This document shows positions 19,352-27,145 of a DNA stretch of 64,000 nucleotides, piece after piece. Source of the stretch: Acidimicrobiia bacterium. Its GTDB lineage: Bacteria > Actinomycetota > Acidimicrobiia > IMCC26256 > JAOSJM01. Numbering within the stretch: position 1 is the first letter of the stretch; every line of letters begins with the position of its first letter. Under the pieces are notes generated by a model. That model made no database searches. It was not told the DNA's origin and saw nothing but the letters and a program-made list of their open reading frames with translations. The position numbers and the translations under genes were made by a program. Where the stretch lies: the NCBI GenBank assembly GCA_027494165.1, contig JAOSJM010000009.1, positions 1 to 64,000 on the forward strand, written 5' to 3'.

Positions 19352-20314
19352 TCACCGGCTCGTGAGCCCGTCGTCCACCGCCGCGCGCAGAGCGACGAGA
19401 GGCCCGTCCGCGCGGGCGGAGGGGTTGTCGGACTGCTCGAGGTCGCAGAAGCCGACGCGGTCGCCCACCCGCGCCCGGCCGATCCCCTCGACGACCCGCA
19501 ACCCCCGCATCGTGACGACGATGCCGTCGACGACCTCGCTCTCGACCCGGAGCTCCTCGCCTCCGGGGAGACGACCGGTCCCCTCGCCGCCCCGATGGGT
19601 GAGGCCGTCGGGTTCCAGGTGGACGACGACGTCGACGTCGCTCAGCGGGACGACCTCGCCTTCGATCGCGGCCATCCCCACCCGGCTGATGACGCCGCTG
19701 GCGAGCTGCGTGGTGATGAGCGAGAACGAGAGCTCCGGCCCCACGGTCCCGGCCAACCAGCGATGACCCAGGAGCGCGGTCCAGTGCCTGATCCCCCAGG
19801 AGTGGTCACGATGACCGAGCCCGTCGACCCGGTACGTGTCGGCACCCAGCCGCACCTCGCCTACCACCCGGCCGGCCACCTGGTAGTGGTCGGCACCGAT
19901 GTCGCGGTAGTCCGAGAGGCTGCCGGTGAGCGCCCAGTAGTTGTAGAGGGGATAGAAGTCCTCGAACCGCAGGGACATCTCGCACTCGGGCTCGTCCACC
20001 TCGAACGCGAACCCGCCGTCGAACCGGACGCGGTGACCGGCCGCTCCGAAGGCTCCGCCGTGGCGGTCGCCTTCCCGCAGGGGAAGCGACTCCTCGTTGC
20101 GCCGGAAGCGTCGACCGGCCGCGGTGACGACCCCGGAGAGCACGTTGCCGAGACCGCGATTCGGTTCGTGAGCCACCCGGTGGAACCCGCCGATCCCGGC
20201 GACGTCGTCCCACCAGCTCAGGACGAAGCTCTCCTGCCAGTCGGGGTCGGACCCGGCCCGGTGGGCCCGGTCGTCGTCGCTCGGGTAGCGGATGGCCTCG
20301 AGATCGATCGTCAC
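19352..20314 (-). CDS. DUF7064/AttH-CrtC-like protein, copy 1
   Basis: 320 residues with no predicted signal or membrane helix. The centre carries VDGLGHRDHSWGIRHW, an RDHSWG motif shared with the gene at 22158 and resembling the DHxW(G/S) motif of AttH/CrtC-like lipocalin-fold proteins. The N-terminal half has DWQESFVLSWWDDVAGIGGFHR, matched by DPVPEHWQENYFLMGWDD in the other copy. Biochemical function is unknown. The GTG start at 20314 overlaps the stop of the swivel-domain gene by four bases, so they are coupled. A role in binding or modifying a hydrophobic intermediate is inferred from fold and context. Confidence 0.6.
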   Translation of the reverse strand: MTIDLEAIRYPSDDDRAHRAGSDPDWQESFVLSWWDDVAGIGGFHRVAHEPNRGLGNVLSGVVTAAGRRFRRNEESLPLREGDRHGGAFGAAGHRVRFDGGFAFEVDEPECEMSLRFEDFYPLYNYWALTGSLSDYRDIGADHYQVAGRVVGEVRLGADTYRVDGLGHRDHSWGIRHWTALLGHRWLAGTVGPELSFSLITTQLASGVISRVGMAAIEGEVVPLSDVDVVVHLEPDGLTHRGGEGTGRLPGGEELRVESEVVDGIVVTMRGLRVVEGIGRARVGDRVGFCDLEQSDNPSARADGPLVALRAAVDDGLTSR

Positions 20315-21966
20315 CGCCGGCCGTCCTCCGTCGGGGCCGGCGGCACGGTCGCGGTCTCCGGCCCGGCGTCCGCGACCCGGGCCAGCACCTCGACCCGGCC
20401 CGCTCCCCCGTCGACCCGCACCCGATCGCCGGTGCTGAGCAGGCTCGTCCCCACCTTCGTGCCGATCACGCAGGGGATCCCGAGCTCCCGGGCGACGATC
20501 GCACCGTGGCTGAGCGCGCCCCCGATGTCGATCACCAGCGCCCCGGCCACCAGGAACATGGAGACCCAGCTCGGATCGGTGGTCCGGGTCACGAGGACCT
20601 CGCCCGGCTGGAGCGGCTCGCACTCGGCCGGGTCGAGCACGAGCCGCACGGTCCCCTCGACGACGCCGGGAGCCACCGCCGCCCCTTCGACGACGTGGCC
20701 CACCGACGCGGACGAGCGGGCTTCGAGCGGGAGGGCCTGGGGTGTGCCCTGGAACAGCTCGGGGATCCGAAACGACAGGTAACCCTCCCGGCGCTCCCTC
20801 CGGAAGGCCACGAGCTCCCGGGCGTCGCGGGGAACCGACCCGGCGAGCTCGTCGATCGTGAGGAAGAAGACGTCCTCCGGTTCGGCGAGGACCCCCTGTC
20901 GCGCGAGGGCGGAACCGATGATCCGGGCGCAGTGGCGGACGACGTCGAGCACCTGGAGGAAGGTGGCCTTGCCGACCTCGCGAAGCGGGACGTACCGGCG
21001 GGCCATGCGGAACACCAGCAGGGCTCGACGGCGCGCCACCGGGCCGAGCGTCGCGAGGACGCGGCGCTCGGCGACTCGACGTTCCTCGGCCCGACGGGCC
21101 TCGGCGGCCCGGGGGTCGGCGTCCACCGGCATCTGGCGGTACGAGCCCAGGAGGGCCTCGAGGGGCTGGGGTGCCTCGCGCCAGGTCCGGCTCGACAGCT
21201 CCCCCTCCGACGGACCGTGGTAGCCGTGGCGATCGAGGAAGACCTCGAGGGACAGACCGTGGTGGGCGACGTCCCACAGGTCGGCCGCGATGGCGGCTTC
21301 CTCGAGGTTCCCCTGGCCGCTCACGATCGACGTCTCGAGGCCAGGTGTCCCCACCTCGGTTGCGAGTCGCGCCACCTGCTCGTAGCAGGCCTGGGCGAAG
21401 AGGGTGGCCAACCCGTGCCGGCGGACGACACGCCTGAACCGGAGCCGGGCCTGCGCGAGCAACCGTCGGGCGGCGGCATCGTCGAGGGCGTCCCGAACCG
21501 TCGCCCGCCAGAAGGCGTCCGACTCAGCCCGCAACCGGGCCAGGCGCCGAGGTAGGAGGGCGGCGGCGACGGGGAGCTTCGAGGCGACGAACGGGTACCG
21601 GCGACGGTTTGCCTGTCCGCGTACGAGGCCCGGACGCACCTCGCCGAAGAACTGCTCCTCGAAGGCCTCCGGCGAGGTTCCGGGCATGGCCTGCGCGAAC
21701 CGCTCCAGGAGGTCGAGGTTGGTGGCCACGTGGCCGTGGAACACCGCCGCGAAGCGGTCCCTCATGGGGGGCGTCAGGTCGATCGAACGGCGAGGGAGGA
21801 CCCCGATGTCGTGGAAGCTCCACTGCGTCGCGTACTCCATCGACTGGGTCCAGAAGGTCCAGCCGAGAGGCGTGGGGACGCCGGGGATGGCCTCCGCGAC
21901 GTTCACGGTCGTCCACCACGTGTCGGGGTCGCTCTCCTCGTGGAGTGGGTCCTGCATCCCCGACAT
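20311..21966 (-). CDS. PEP-utilising / rifampin-phosphotransferase-like protein lacking the ATP-grasp domain
   Basis: 551 residues. The start WWTTVNVAEAIPGVPTPLGWTFW and the middle helical region ending LARQGVLAEPEDVFFLTIDEL resemble the substrate-binding domain of rifampin phosphotransferases. The end is a swivelling phosphohistidine domain: GEVLVTRTTDPSW, then GGALSHGAIVARELGIPCVIG with the His at about residue 487. The N-terminal ATP-grasp domain of PEP synthase and of Rph is absent, so a separate ATP-binding partner would be needed, as in phenylphosphate synthase; none is in this window. The ATG at 21966 is preferred to GTG 21990 because GGGGAGGG lies eight bases upstream. It is first in an operon with a regulatory box in its promoter. 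Confidence 0.75.
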   Translation of the reverse strand: MSGMQDPLHEESDPDTWWTTVNVAEAIPGVPTPLGWTFWTQSMEYATQWSFHDIGVLPRRSIDLTPPMRDRFAAVFHGHVATNLDLLERFAQAMPGTSPEAFEEQFFGEVRPGLVRGQANRRRYPFVASKLPVAAALLPRRLARLRAESDAFWRATVRDALDDAAARRLLAQARLRFRRVVRRHGLATLFAQACYEQVARLATEVGTPGLETSIVSGQGNLEEAAIAADLWDVAHHGLSLEVFLDRHGYHGPSEGELSSRTWREAPQPLEALLGSYRQMPVDADPRAAEARRAEERRVAERRVLATLGPVARRRALLVFRMARRYVPLREVGKATFLQVLDVVRHCARIIGSALARQGVLAEPEDVFFLTIDELAGSVPRDARELVAFRRERREGYLSFRIPELFQGTPQALPLEARSSASVGHVVEGAAVAPGVVEGTVRLVLDPAECEPLQPGEVLVTRTTDPSWVSMFLVAGALVIDIGGALSHGAIVARELGIPCVIGTKVGTSLLSTGDRVRVDGGAGRVEVLARVADAGPETATVPPAPTEDGRR

Positions 21967-22016
21967 CCCGTGGGCCCTCCCCGTGTCCACCTCGCCGCGC
22001 GCCCGCGTAATACGAT

Positions 22017-22030
22017 AGCGAGTGCTTACT
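22017..22030. promoter_or_regulatory. TetR-type 14-bp box A
   Basis: Minus-strand reading AGTAAGCACTCGCT, matching AGTRAG-NN-CTYACT at 13 of the 14 positions. It lies about 50 bases upstream of ATG 21966 and next to a TATCGT -10-like hexamer on the minus strand, so a bound repressor would block the swivel-protein operon. Confidence 0.6.
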
Positions 22031-22098
22031 CCTTTTTAATCCTACTCGGCTCCGCACGGAGGTGACAAGCGCCGAGGTGACCGTCGCCCCGCGAACAG

Positions 22099-22115
22099 TA
22101 GAGTGAGCACTTACC
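22099..22115. promoter_or_regulatory. TetR-type 14-bp box B overlapping a -10 element
   Basis: AGTGAGCACTTACC at 22102-22115 overlaps the -10-like TAGAGT at 22099-22104, about 43 bases upstream of ATG 22158. It is the + strand half of a divergent promoter, box A serving the other direction. Confidence 0.6.
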
Positions 22116-22157
22116 CGTTGGCTACCATCGGCCGCCACGCCGACCCCAGGAGGCCAC

Positions 22158-23131
22158 ATGGCCCTGACCGCCACCGACGAGCTCCCCCACCGGCCCCCGG
22201 ACCCCGTGCCCGAGCACTGGCAGGAGAACTACTTCCTCATGGGCTGGGACGACCGGCAACAGGCAGGCTTCTACCTGCACCTCGAGCGGTTCGCCGCCCG
22301 GGGGTGATGGAGGCCAAGGCGATCGTCGTCGCGGACGCCGAGCTCGTCTCCGTGTCGACGCTCCACCCCCTCCTCCCCGCACTGGAGGCCCCCGGCCTCT
22401 CCGTCGACATCGTCGAACCGTTCGCCCGGCTCTCGGTCCGGCTCGAGGCTCTCGGGACGGTCGGTCGCGACGCCGACGGCTTCGTCCCTTGCCCCGAGCA
22501 CGGCGACACACCGGTGGGCATCGACGTCACCGTCTCCAGCGTCGTTCCTCCGGTCGACTGGCAGGAGGCCCTCGCCGGGCTCCCGATCCCGGGCCTTGAG
22601 CGCGATCACTACGAGTTGGGAGCCTCCTTCAACGGCGTCCTCACCGTCGGTTCCCGGCGCGTCGAGGCCTCGGGGCTGCTCGTGCGTGACCACACATGGG
22701 GTGTCCGCGAGTACACGGCCTTCCCCGCGGCCTGGTGGACCCCGGTCTGCTTCGAGGACGCCTTCGTGACCGGGGTCTCCATCCTCCACGGCGGCCGGTG
22801 GAACGGCCTGACCATCGTGACCCGGGACGGGTCCACCACGACGGTGCTGCAGCACCAGGTCGATCTCCCCGAGGGCGCTCGGCTCGCCCCGGGTGGGTAC
22901 CAGGCGGCCACCGTGGCCTTCCCCCGGCCGGAGGGCGAGCCGGCGCGGCTCGAGACCCGGGTTGTGACCCACCTCCCGGTCCGCTACCCGGGCTTCGCCC
23001 CCGGCTACGTCGTCAACGACGCCTTCTCCGTGGCCCGTTGGGGCGAACGGACCGGCTTCGGGTCGATCGAGCTCAACACCACCGTCTCGCCCGAGGAGAT
23101 GACCGGGGCAGTCGCGGCCGCGAGCACCTGA
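22158..23131 (+). CDS. DUF7064/AttH-CrtC-like protein, copy 2 (one frameshift)
   Basis: About 324 residues. ATG 22158 follows GGAGGCC and opens MALTATDELPHRPPDPVPEHWQ; after FAARG the frame meets TGA at 22305, where five Gs appear to stand for six, and the homologous protein continues in the next frame from VMEAKAIVV to TGAVAAAST. The central LLVRDHTWGVREYT matches the RDHSWG motif of the 19352 gene, and both keep the WQE...W(D)D start. A separate start at ATG 22307 would leave half a domain, so I annotate one gene. It is divergent from the swivel-protein operon and carries its own box. Function is unknown. Confidence 0.6.
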
Positions 23132-23229
23132 AGGGTGGCGACACCGGGGTGGGGGAGACCGTACGGGTCCGCGCCGGACACGACCCGCTCATCACCCCCG
23201 GCGGAGCCGTCCCCGGTCAGGCGCGCTCG

Positions 23230-23868
23230 TCAGCGACGGGACCTGATCACACCCTCGAGGGAGATCGCGGTCATCTCGTCGACGATCCGCTTCCTCGACG
23301 GTCGGCGCTTCCCCGCGAACATCCACGGCCCCAGGACCGCCATCCCCGTCACCATGGCCGCGACGGCTCGTACCGCCACCTCGATGTCGATGGGCCCGAA
23401 GCCCCGCCGCTCACGCTCTTCGGCTCCGATCGCCCCCAACTCGTCGAGCATGCCGCTCAGGTTCACCTCGAACTCGTCGCCTTCGAGCGCGTCGGCCTCG
23501 TGGGCGCTGGCGGCGATGAGCGCGAGGACCAGGTCCCGGTTCTTGCTCAGGGAGTCGTAGAGCTGGCCCACGAACTCCCCCATGAGCCGCTCGTTGCTCC
23601 AGGGCTGCTCCCGCTGCGACTGCCACACCTGGACGAACTCGGTGAGGAAGTCCTGGAAGGGCCGCAGCACGGCCTCCGAGAAGAGGTTGGACTTGGAGCC
23701 GAAGTGCCGGAAGAGGAGAGCCTCGGAGACCTGGGCCTGCTCGGCGATCTCCCGGGTGCTGGCCCCACCGAACCCCTTGGCCGCGAAGATCTCACGGGCG
23801 GAGTCGAGGAGAAGCTGACGGACCTCTCCCGGGCGGCGGCGGCGGCTCTTGGTGGAGGCGACGGTCAC
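23230..23868 (-). CDS. TetR-family transcriptional regulator
   Basis: 212 residues. The N-terminal helix-turn-helix reads VRQLLLDSAREIFAAKGFGGASTREIAEQAQVSEALLFRHFGSKSNLF in consecutive segments, the classic TetR layout, with residues about 20-65 binding DNA. The rest is an all-helical ligand domain. The GTG start at 23868 is supported by the domain start; a degenerate half-match to the 14-bp box lies at 23886-23899, which would allow autoregulation. It is the only TetR gene in the window and lies centrally among the six boxes, which makes it the leading candidate for their binder. The ligand would probably be a pathway CoA ester or acid. Confidence 0.85.
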   Translation of the reverse strand: MTVASTKSRRRRPGEVRQLLLDSAREIFAAKGFGGASTREIAEQAQVSEALLFRHFGSKSNLFSEAVLRPFQDFLTEFVQVWQSQREQPWSNERLMGEFVGQLYDSLSKNRDLVLALIAASAHEADALEGDEFEVNLSGMLDELGAIGAEERERRGFGPIDIEVAVRAVAAMVTGMAVLGPWMFAGKRRPSRKRIVDEMTAISLEGVIRSRR

Positions 23869-23885
23869 GTGAGGAATGGTAGGCG

Positions 23886-23899
23886 AGTGAGCGCACGCT
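23886..23899. promoter_or_regulatory. degenerate TetR-type box upstream of the TetR gene
   Basis: AGTGAGCGCACGCT keeps the left half of the consensus and the final CT, 10 of 14 positions. It lies 18 bases before the GTG start of the TetR gene. It could mediate autoregulation or be chance. Confidence 0.3.
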
Positions 23900-23932
23900 T
23901 CTCCGATTCTCCGGGGACGCCGACCCTCGACG

Positions 23933-24717
23933 TCATCCGAAGAGCTGCTCGAGCGGGAACCGGGGCCCGGCCGAGATGCCCCCGTCGACCACCACGACGT
24001 GACCGTTGACGTGACTCGACTCGTCCGAGGCCAACCACAGCGCCGTCCGGGCGACGTCCTCGGCGGTCGCCATGCGACCGTCGGGGTGCACGCCGTCCAT
24101 GAAGGCGCGCATCTCCCCTCCGGCCTCGCCCCGAAGACCTTCTCCAGGAGCGGCGTGTCCGCGATGCCCGGCGCGATGGCGTTCGCCCGGACCCCGGCCG
24201 CCGCGTAGTCGAGCGCGACGTTCTTCACCAGGTTCACCACGGCGGCCTTGCTGGCTCCGTAGGCAGGTTGGAACTGGGTACCGGCCAGACCGGCGATCGA
24301 CGCGGTGACCAGCACGACCCCTCGGCGCTCCATCAGGTACGGGAGGGCGGCCTTCACCGTGAGGAAGGCGCCCTTGGCGTTCACGGCGAACACGTGGTCC
24401 CACTCCTCCGCCGTGGTCATCAGCAGCGGCGCGAACGTCTCGACGCCCGCGTTGGCGTGCACCACGTCCAGCCCCCCGAGATCCCCGACGACCGAGGCGA
24501 GGGCCGCCTCGACCGAGGACTCGTCGGTCACGTCGCACGTGAGCGCGAGGGCCTCGCCACCGGACCCGTCGATCTCGGCGGCCGCATCGCGGGAACCCGC
24601 ACCGTCGACGTCGAGGACCGCGACCCGGGCCCCCTCGCTGGCGAAGAGGAGCGCCGTCGCGCGGCCGATCCCCGACGCTGCTCCGGTGATCGCGCACGTC
24701 TTGCCGTGAAGCCGCAT
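23933..24717 (-). CDS. short-chain dehydrogenase/reductase (one frameshift)
   Basis: About 261 residues of the classical SDR family. The NAD(P) motif is AITGAASGIGRATALL, the adenine pocket Asp is in AVLDVDG and CDVTDES, the NAG motif is VHANAGVETFAPL, the catalytic Ser is in VTASIAGL, and Tyr-Lys is YGASKAAV. One extra G near 24129 shifts the frame after LLEKVFG; the C-terminal DVARTALWLASDES and GHVVVVDGG follow in the other frame. ATG 24717 has AGGAGGG upstream. It lies at the end of a same-strand operon with a second SDR and two crotonases, consistent with oxidation of a hydroxyacyl or alicyclic alcohol. Confidence 0.75.
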
Positions 24718-24727
24718 CCCGTCCCTC

Positions 24728-25498
24728 CTAGAACCCTGACGTGAAGCCCCCGTCCACCACGAAGACCTGTCCGGTGATCCACGAGCCCGCGTCGCTGCAG
24801 AGCAGGAGGGCGAGAGGCGCCGGATCCTCCGGGGTCCCCAGGCGGCCCAGCGGGTAGGCACGCGCCACCTTCTCCTCGACGCCGGGGTTCGCGTCGAAGA
24901 AGTCGGCCACCGCACCGTGACGGAGCGCTCCCAGCGCGATGCAGTTCACGGTGACGCCGCGGCGCCCGACCTCGACCGCCAGGCCACGGCTGAAACCCAT
25001 CGCGCCCGCCTTGGCGGCGCCGTACACGACCTGGCCCGCCTCGCCCTTGCGGCCCGCGTCCGAGACCATCGTGAGCACCCGACCCCAACCTCGCTCGACC
25101 ATCCCCTGCACGTACGTGTGGGATACGTCGAGCACCGCGTCGAAGTTGAGGCGGGTCCACGGTGCCCAGTCCTCGCGACGGGTCTCGGAGAACGGGGTGA
25201 GCGACTTCTCGACCGGCGGGACTCCGGCGTTGTTGACCAGGATGTCCACCGGACCCGTGACCCCGGCCATGGTCGCCACCGAACCGGGATCGGTGACGTC
25301 GGCGGCCACGGGGAGGGCGTCACCCCCGCCCTCCGCGACGAGCCGGGCGGCCTCCTCCGCTCGACCGGGGTCGAGGTCGTTGACCCACACCCGCGCGCCC
25401 GCGCCCGCCAGGCGACGCGCGATGGCCAGGCCGACCCCCCGGCCCGCCCCGGTCACGAGGGCCGAGCGCCCGTCCAGGTCGATCTCGATGCCCCTCAC
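24728..25498 (-). CDS. short-chain dehydrogenase/reductase
   Basis: 256 residues. The cofactor motif is LVTGAGRGVGLAIARRL, NDLDPGR indicates NAD preference through its Asp, AADVTDPGS and ILVNNAGVPP follow, and the catalytic Tyr-Lys is YGAAKAGAMG. The active Ser appears as MVSDAGR. The C-terminal LLCSDAGSWITGQVFVVDGG is typical. The GTG start overlaps the stop of the MenB-like crotonase by four bases, so translation is coupled. Together with the 23933 SDR it offers two successive alcohol or ketone steps around the ring-cleaving candidate. Confidence 0.85.
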   Translation of the reverse strand: MRGIEIDLDGRSALVTGAGRGVGLAIARRLAGAGARVWVNDLDPGRAEEAARLVAEGGGDALPVAADVTDPGSVATMAGVTGPVDILVNNAGVPPVEKSLTPFSETRREDWAPWTRLNFDAVLDVSHTYVQGMVERGWGRVLTMVSDAGRKGEAGQVVYGAAKAGAMGFSRGLAVEVGRRGVTVNCIALGALRHGAVADFFDANPGVEEKVARAYPLGRLGTPEDPAPLALLLCSDAGSWITGQVFVVDGGFTSGF

Positions 25499-26313
25499 GA
25501 GTGCGCCTCCTCGTCGAGCCGGGGGCGGAAGCGTGGTGGACGCTTGTCGAGGAACGCCGCCGCGCCCTCGACCATGTCCCCCTGCCGGAGGAACCACCGC
25601 GACAGCTCCATCCCGTGGAGCACCGACGGCCACTGCTGGTCGAACACCCCCGACATGGACAGCTTGGTGATGCGCAGGCTCTGGGGACTCAGGGAGAGCA
25701 ACTCGGCGCACCACCGCTGGACCGCGGCGTCGAGGTCCTCGTCGGGGACGACGACGTTGGCCAACCCCATTTCCACCGCGGCCCGGCCCGAGTACTGGCG
25801 GCAGAGGAACATGATCTCCTTGGCGCGCTTCAGCCCGCAGACCACGGGGGAGGAGCTGCGTCCCCCGATGACGGGCGCGCTCCCCACCTTCGGCCCGGCC
25901 TGCCCGAACCGGGCCGACTCCGCCGCGACCGTGAGGTCGCACAGCAGGTTCAGCTCGTTCCCCATCCCGAGGCAGTAGCCGCGCACCTTGGCGATCACGG
26001 GCTTGGTGCAGTTCCGGAACGCGGCCATCCAGCGCAGACCGAGCTCGGGGGGCGGGAGCTCCATCCGGACCTGTCCGTCGGGACCGGGGACCTGCTGGAG
26101 GTCACCTCCCGCGCAGAAGGCCCGCCCGCCGGCGCCCGTCACGACGACGACGCCGACGCGCTCGTCGAGGTTCGCGCGCTCGAGGGCGTCGGCCATCTCC
26201 TCGATGCCCTGTTTCCGGAGCGCGTTGAGGCGCTCGGGGCGGTCGATGGTGACGGTGGCCACTCCGTGGTCCACCTCGTAGCGGACATCCTGGTGGGACG
26301 CCACGGTCGTCAC
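25495..26313 (-). CDS. MenB/BadI-like crotonase-superfamily hydrolase or cyclase
   Basis: 272 residues. Its C-terminal half resembles MenB (naphthoyl-CoA synthase) more than ordinary enoyl-CoA hydratases: FGQAGPKVGS, then LKRAKEIMFLCRQYSGRAAVEMGLANVVVP, and the tail LSPQSLRITK. The N-terminal TIDRPERLNALRKQGIEEM and RAFCAGGDLQQ are crotonase features. BadI, which opens 2-ketocyclohexane carboxyl-CoA, is the nearest catabolic relative with this type of sequence, so C-C ring cleavage is a fair hypothesis. No menaquinone genes are beside it, and the two SDRs downstream could supply the beta-keto substrate. The GTG start overlaps the previous stop by four bases. Confidence 0.7.
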   Translation of the reverse strand: MTTVASHQDVRYEVDHGVATVTIDRPERLNALRKQGIEEMADALERANLDERVGVVVVTGAGGRAFCAGGDLQQVPGPDGQVRMELPPPELGLRWMAAFRNCTKPVIAKVRGYCLGMGNELNLLCDLTVAAESARFGQAGPKVGSAPVIGGRSSSPVVCGLKRAKEIMFLCRQYSGRAAVEMGLANVVVPDEDLDAAVQRWCAELLSLSPQSLRITKLSMSGVFDQQWPSVLHGMELSRWFLRQGDMVEGAAAFLDKRPPRFRPRLDEEAHS

Positions 26314-27089
26314 CTCCCCTGCCAGGCCGGTGGTCGCTTCTCGAGGAAGGCGGCGAGGCCCTCGCGCCGGTCGTCGGTGGAGAACAGCACGGCGACCGCG
26401 GCCATCTCCATGCGCAGGCCGGTCTCCAAGCTGGCGTCGAGGCCCCGCCACATGACCTCCTTGACGAGCCGGACGGCGACGGGAGACGACGCGGCGATCG
26501 TCTGCCCGAGGGAGACGGCGGCTCCCAGCCAGTCCTCGTCGACGACGTTCACGAGGCCGATCTCGGCCGCCCGGGCCGCGTCGATGATCGCCCCGGTGTA
26601 CATGAGCTCGGCGGCCCGGGCCGCGCCCACGATCCGGGGGAGCCGCTGCGTACCGCCGGCGGCCGGCATCATGCCGACCTTGGCCTCGGGCAGCCCGAAC
26701 CTCGCCGTCGGGGCGGCGACCCTCAGGTCGCAGGCGAGCGCCAGCTCGAGCCCGCCGCCCAGCGCGAACCCGGAGATCGCCGCGACGGTCGGCTGGGGCA
26801 GGGTCGCGATCGCGTCGAAGGTCGTGACCGTCGCTCGAAGGCGCTCCCACATCTGCGACGGTGTCAGATCGGCCAGCCGGGGGGCCTGGTCCTTGAGGTC
26901 GGCACCGGCGCAGAAGACCTGCTCGCCCCCGGCGAGCACCACGGCGCGAAGGTCGGACCGTCCGTCGAGCGCGGCACACAGGTCCCGGAGCTCGGTGAGC
27001 ATCTCCTCGGTGATGGCGTTCATCGCCTCGGGCCGGTGCAGCTCGACGACGGCAACGGACCCCTCCTCTCGGAATCGCAGCGTCTCCAC
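26310..27089 (-). CDS. enoyl-CoA hydratase/isomerase
   Basis: 259 residues. The oxyanion segments are VFCAGADLKD and ALGGGLELALACDL, and the two catalytic Glu positions are kept in FGLPEAKVGMMPAAGGTQRLPR and AAELMYTG, so hydratase chemistry is likely. The GTG start at 27089 has AGGAG upstream and is 56 bases after the aldehyde dehydrogenase. The stop overlaps the MenB-like gene, which makes a coupled crotonase pair. Confidence 0.85.
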   Translation of the reverse strand: METLRFREEGSVAVVELHRPEAMNAITEEMLTELRDLCAALDGRSDLRAVVLAGGEQVFCAGADLKDQAPRLADLTPSQMWERLRATVTTFDAIATLPQPTVAAISGFALGGGLELALACDLRVAAPTARFGLPEAKVGMMPAAGGTQRLPRIVGAARAAELMYTGAIIDAARAAEIGLVNVVDEDWLGAAVSLGQTIAASSPVAVRLVKEVMWRGLDASLETGLRMEMAAVAVLFSTDDRREGLAAFLEKRPPAWQGR

Positions 27090-27145
27090 GGTCTCCTCTC
27101 CTGCTCGTCCTACGGACTCGAGCCCGGCCCACGACCGGGCGTCGG

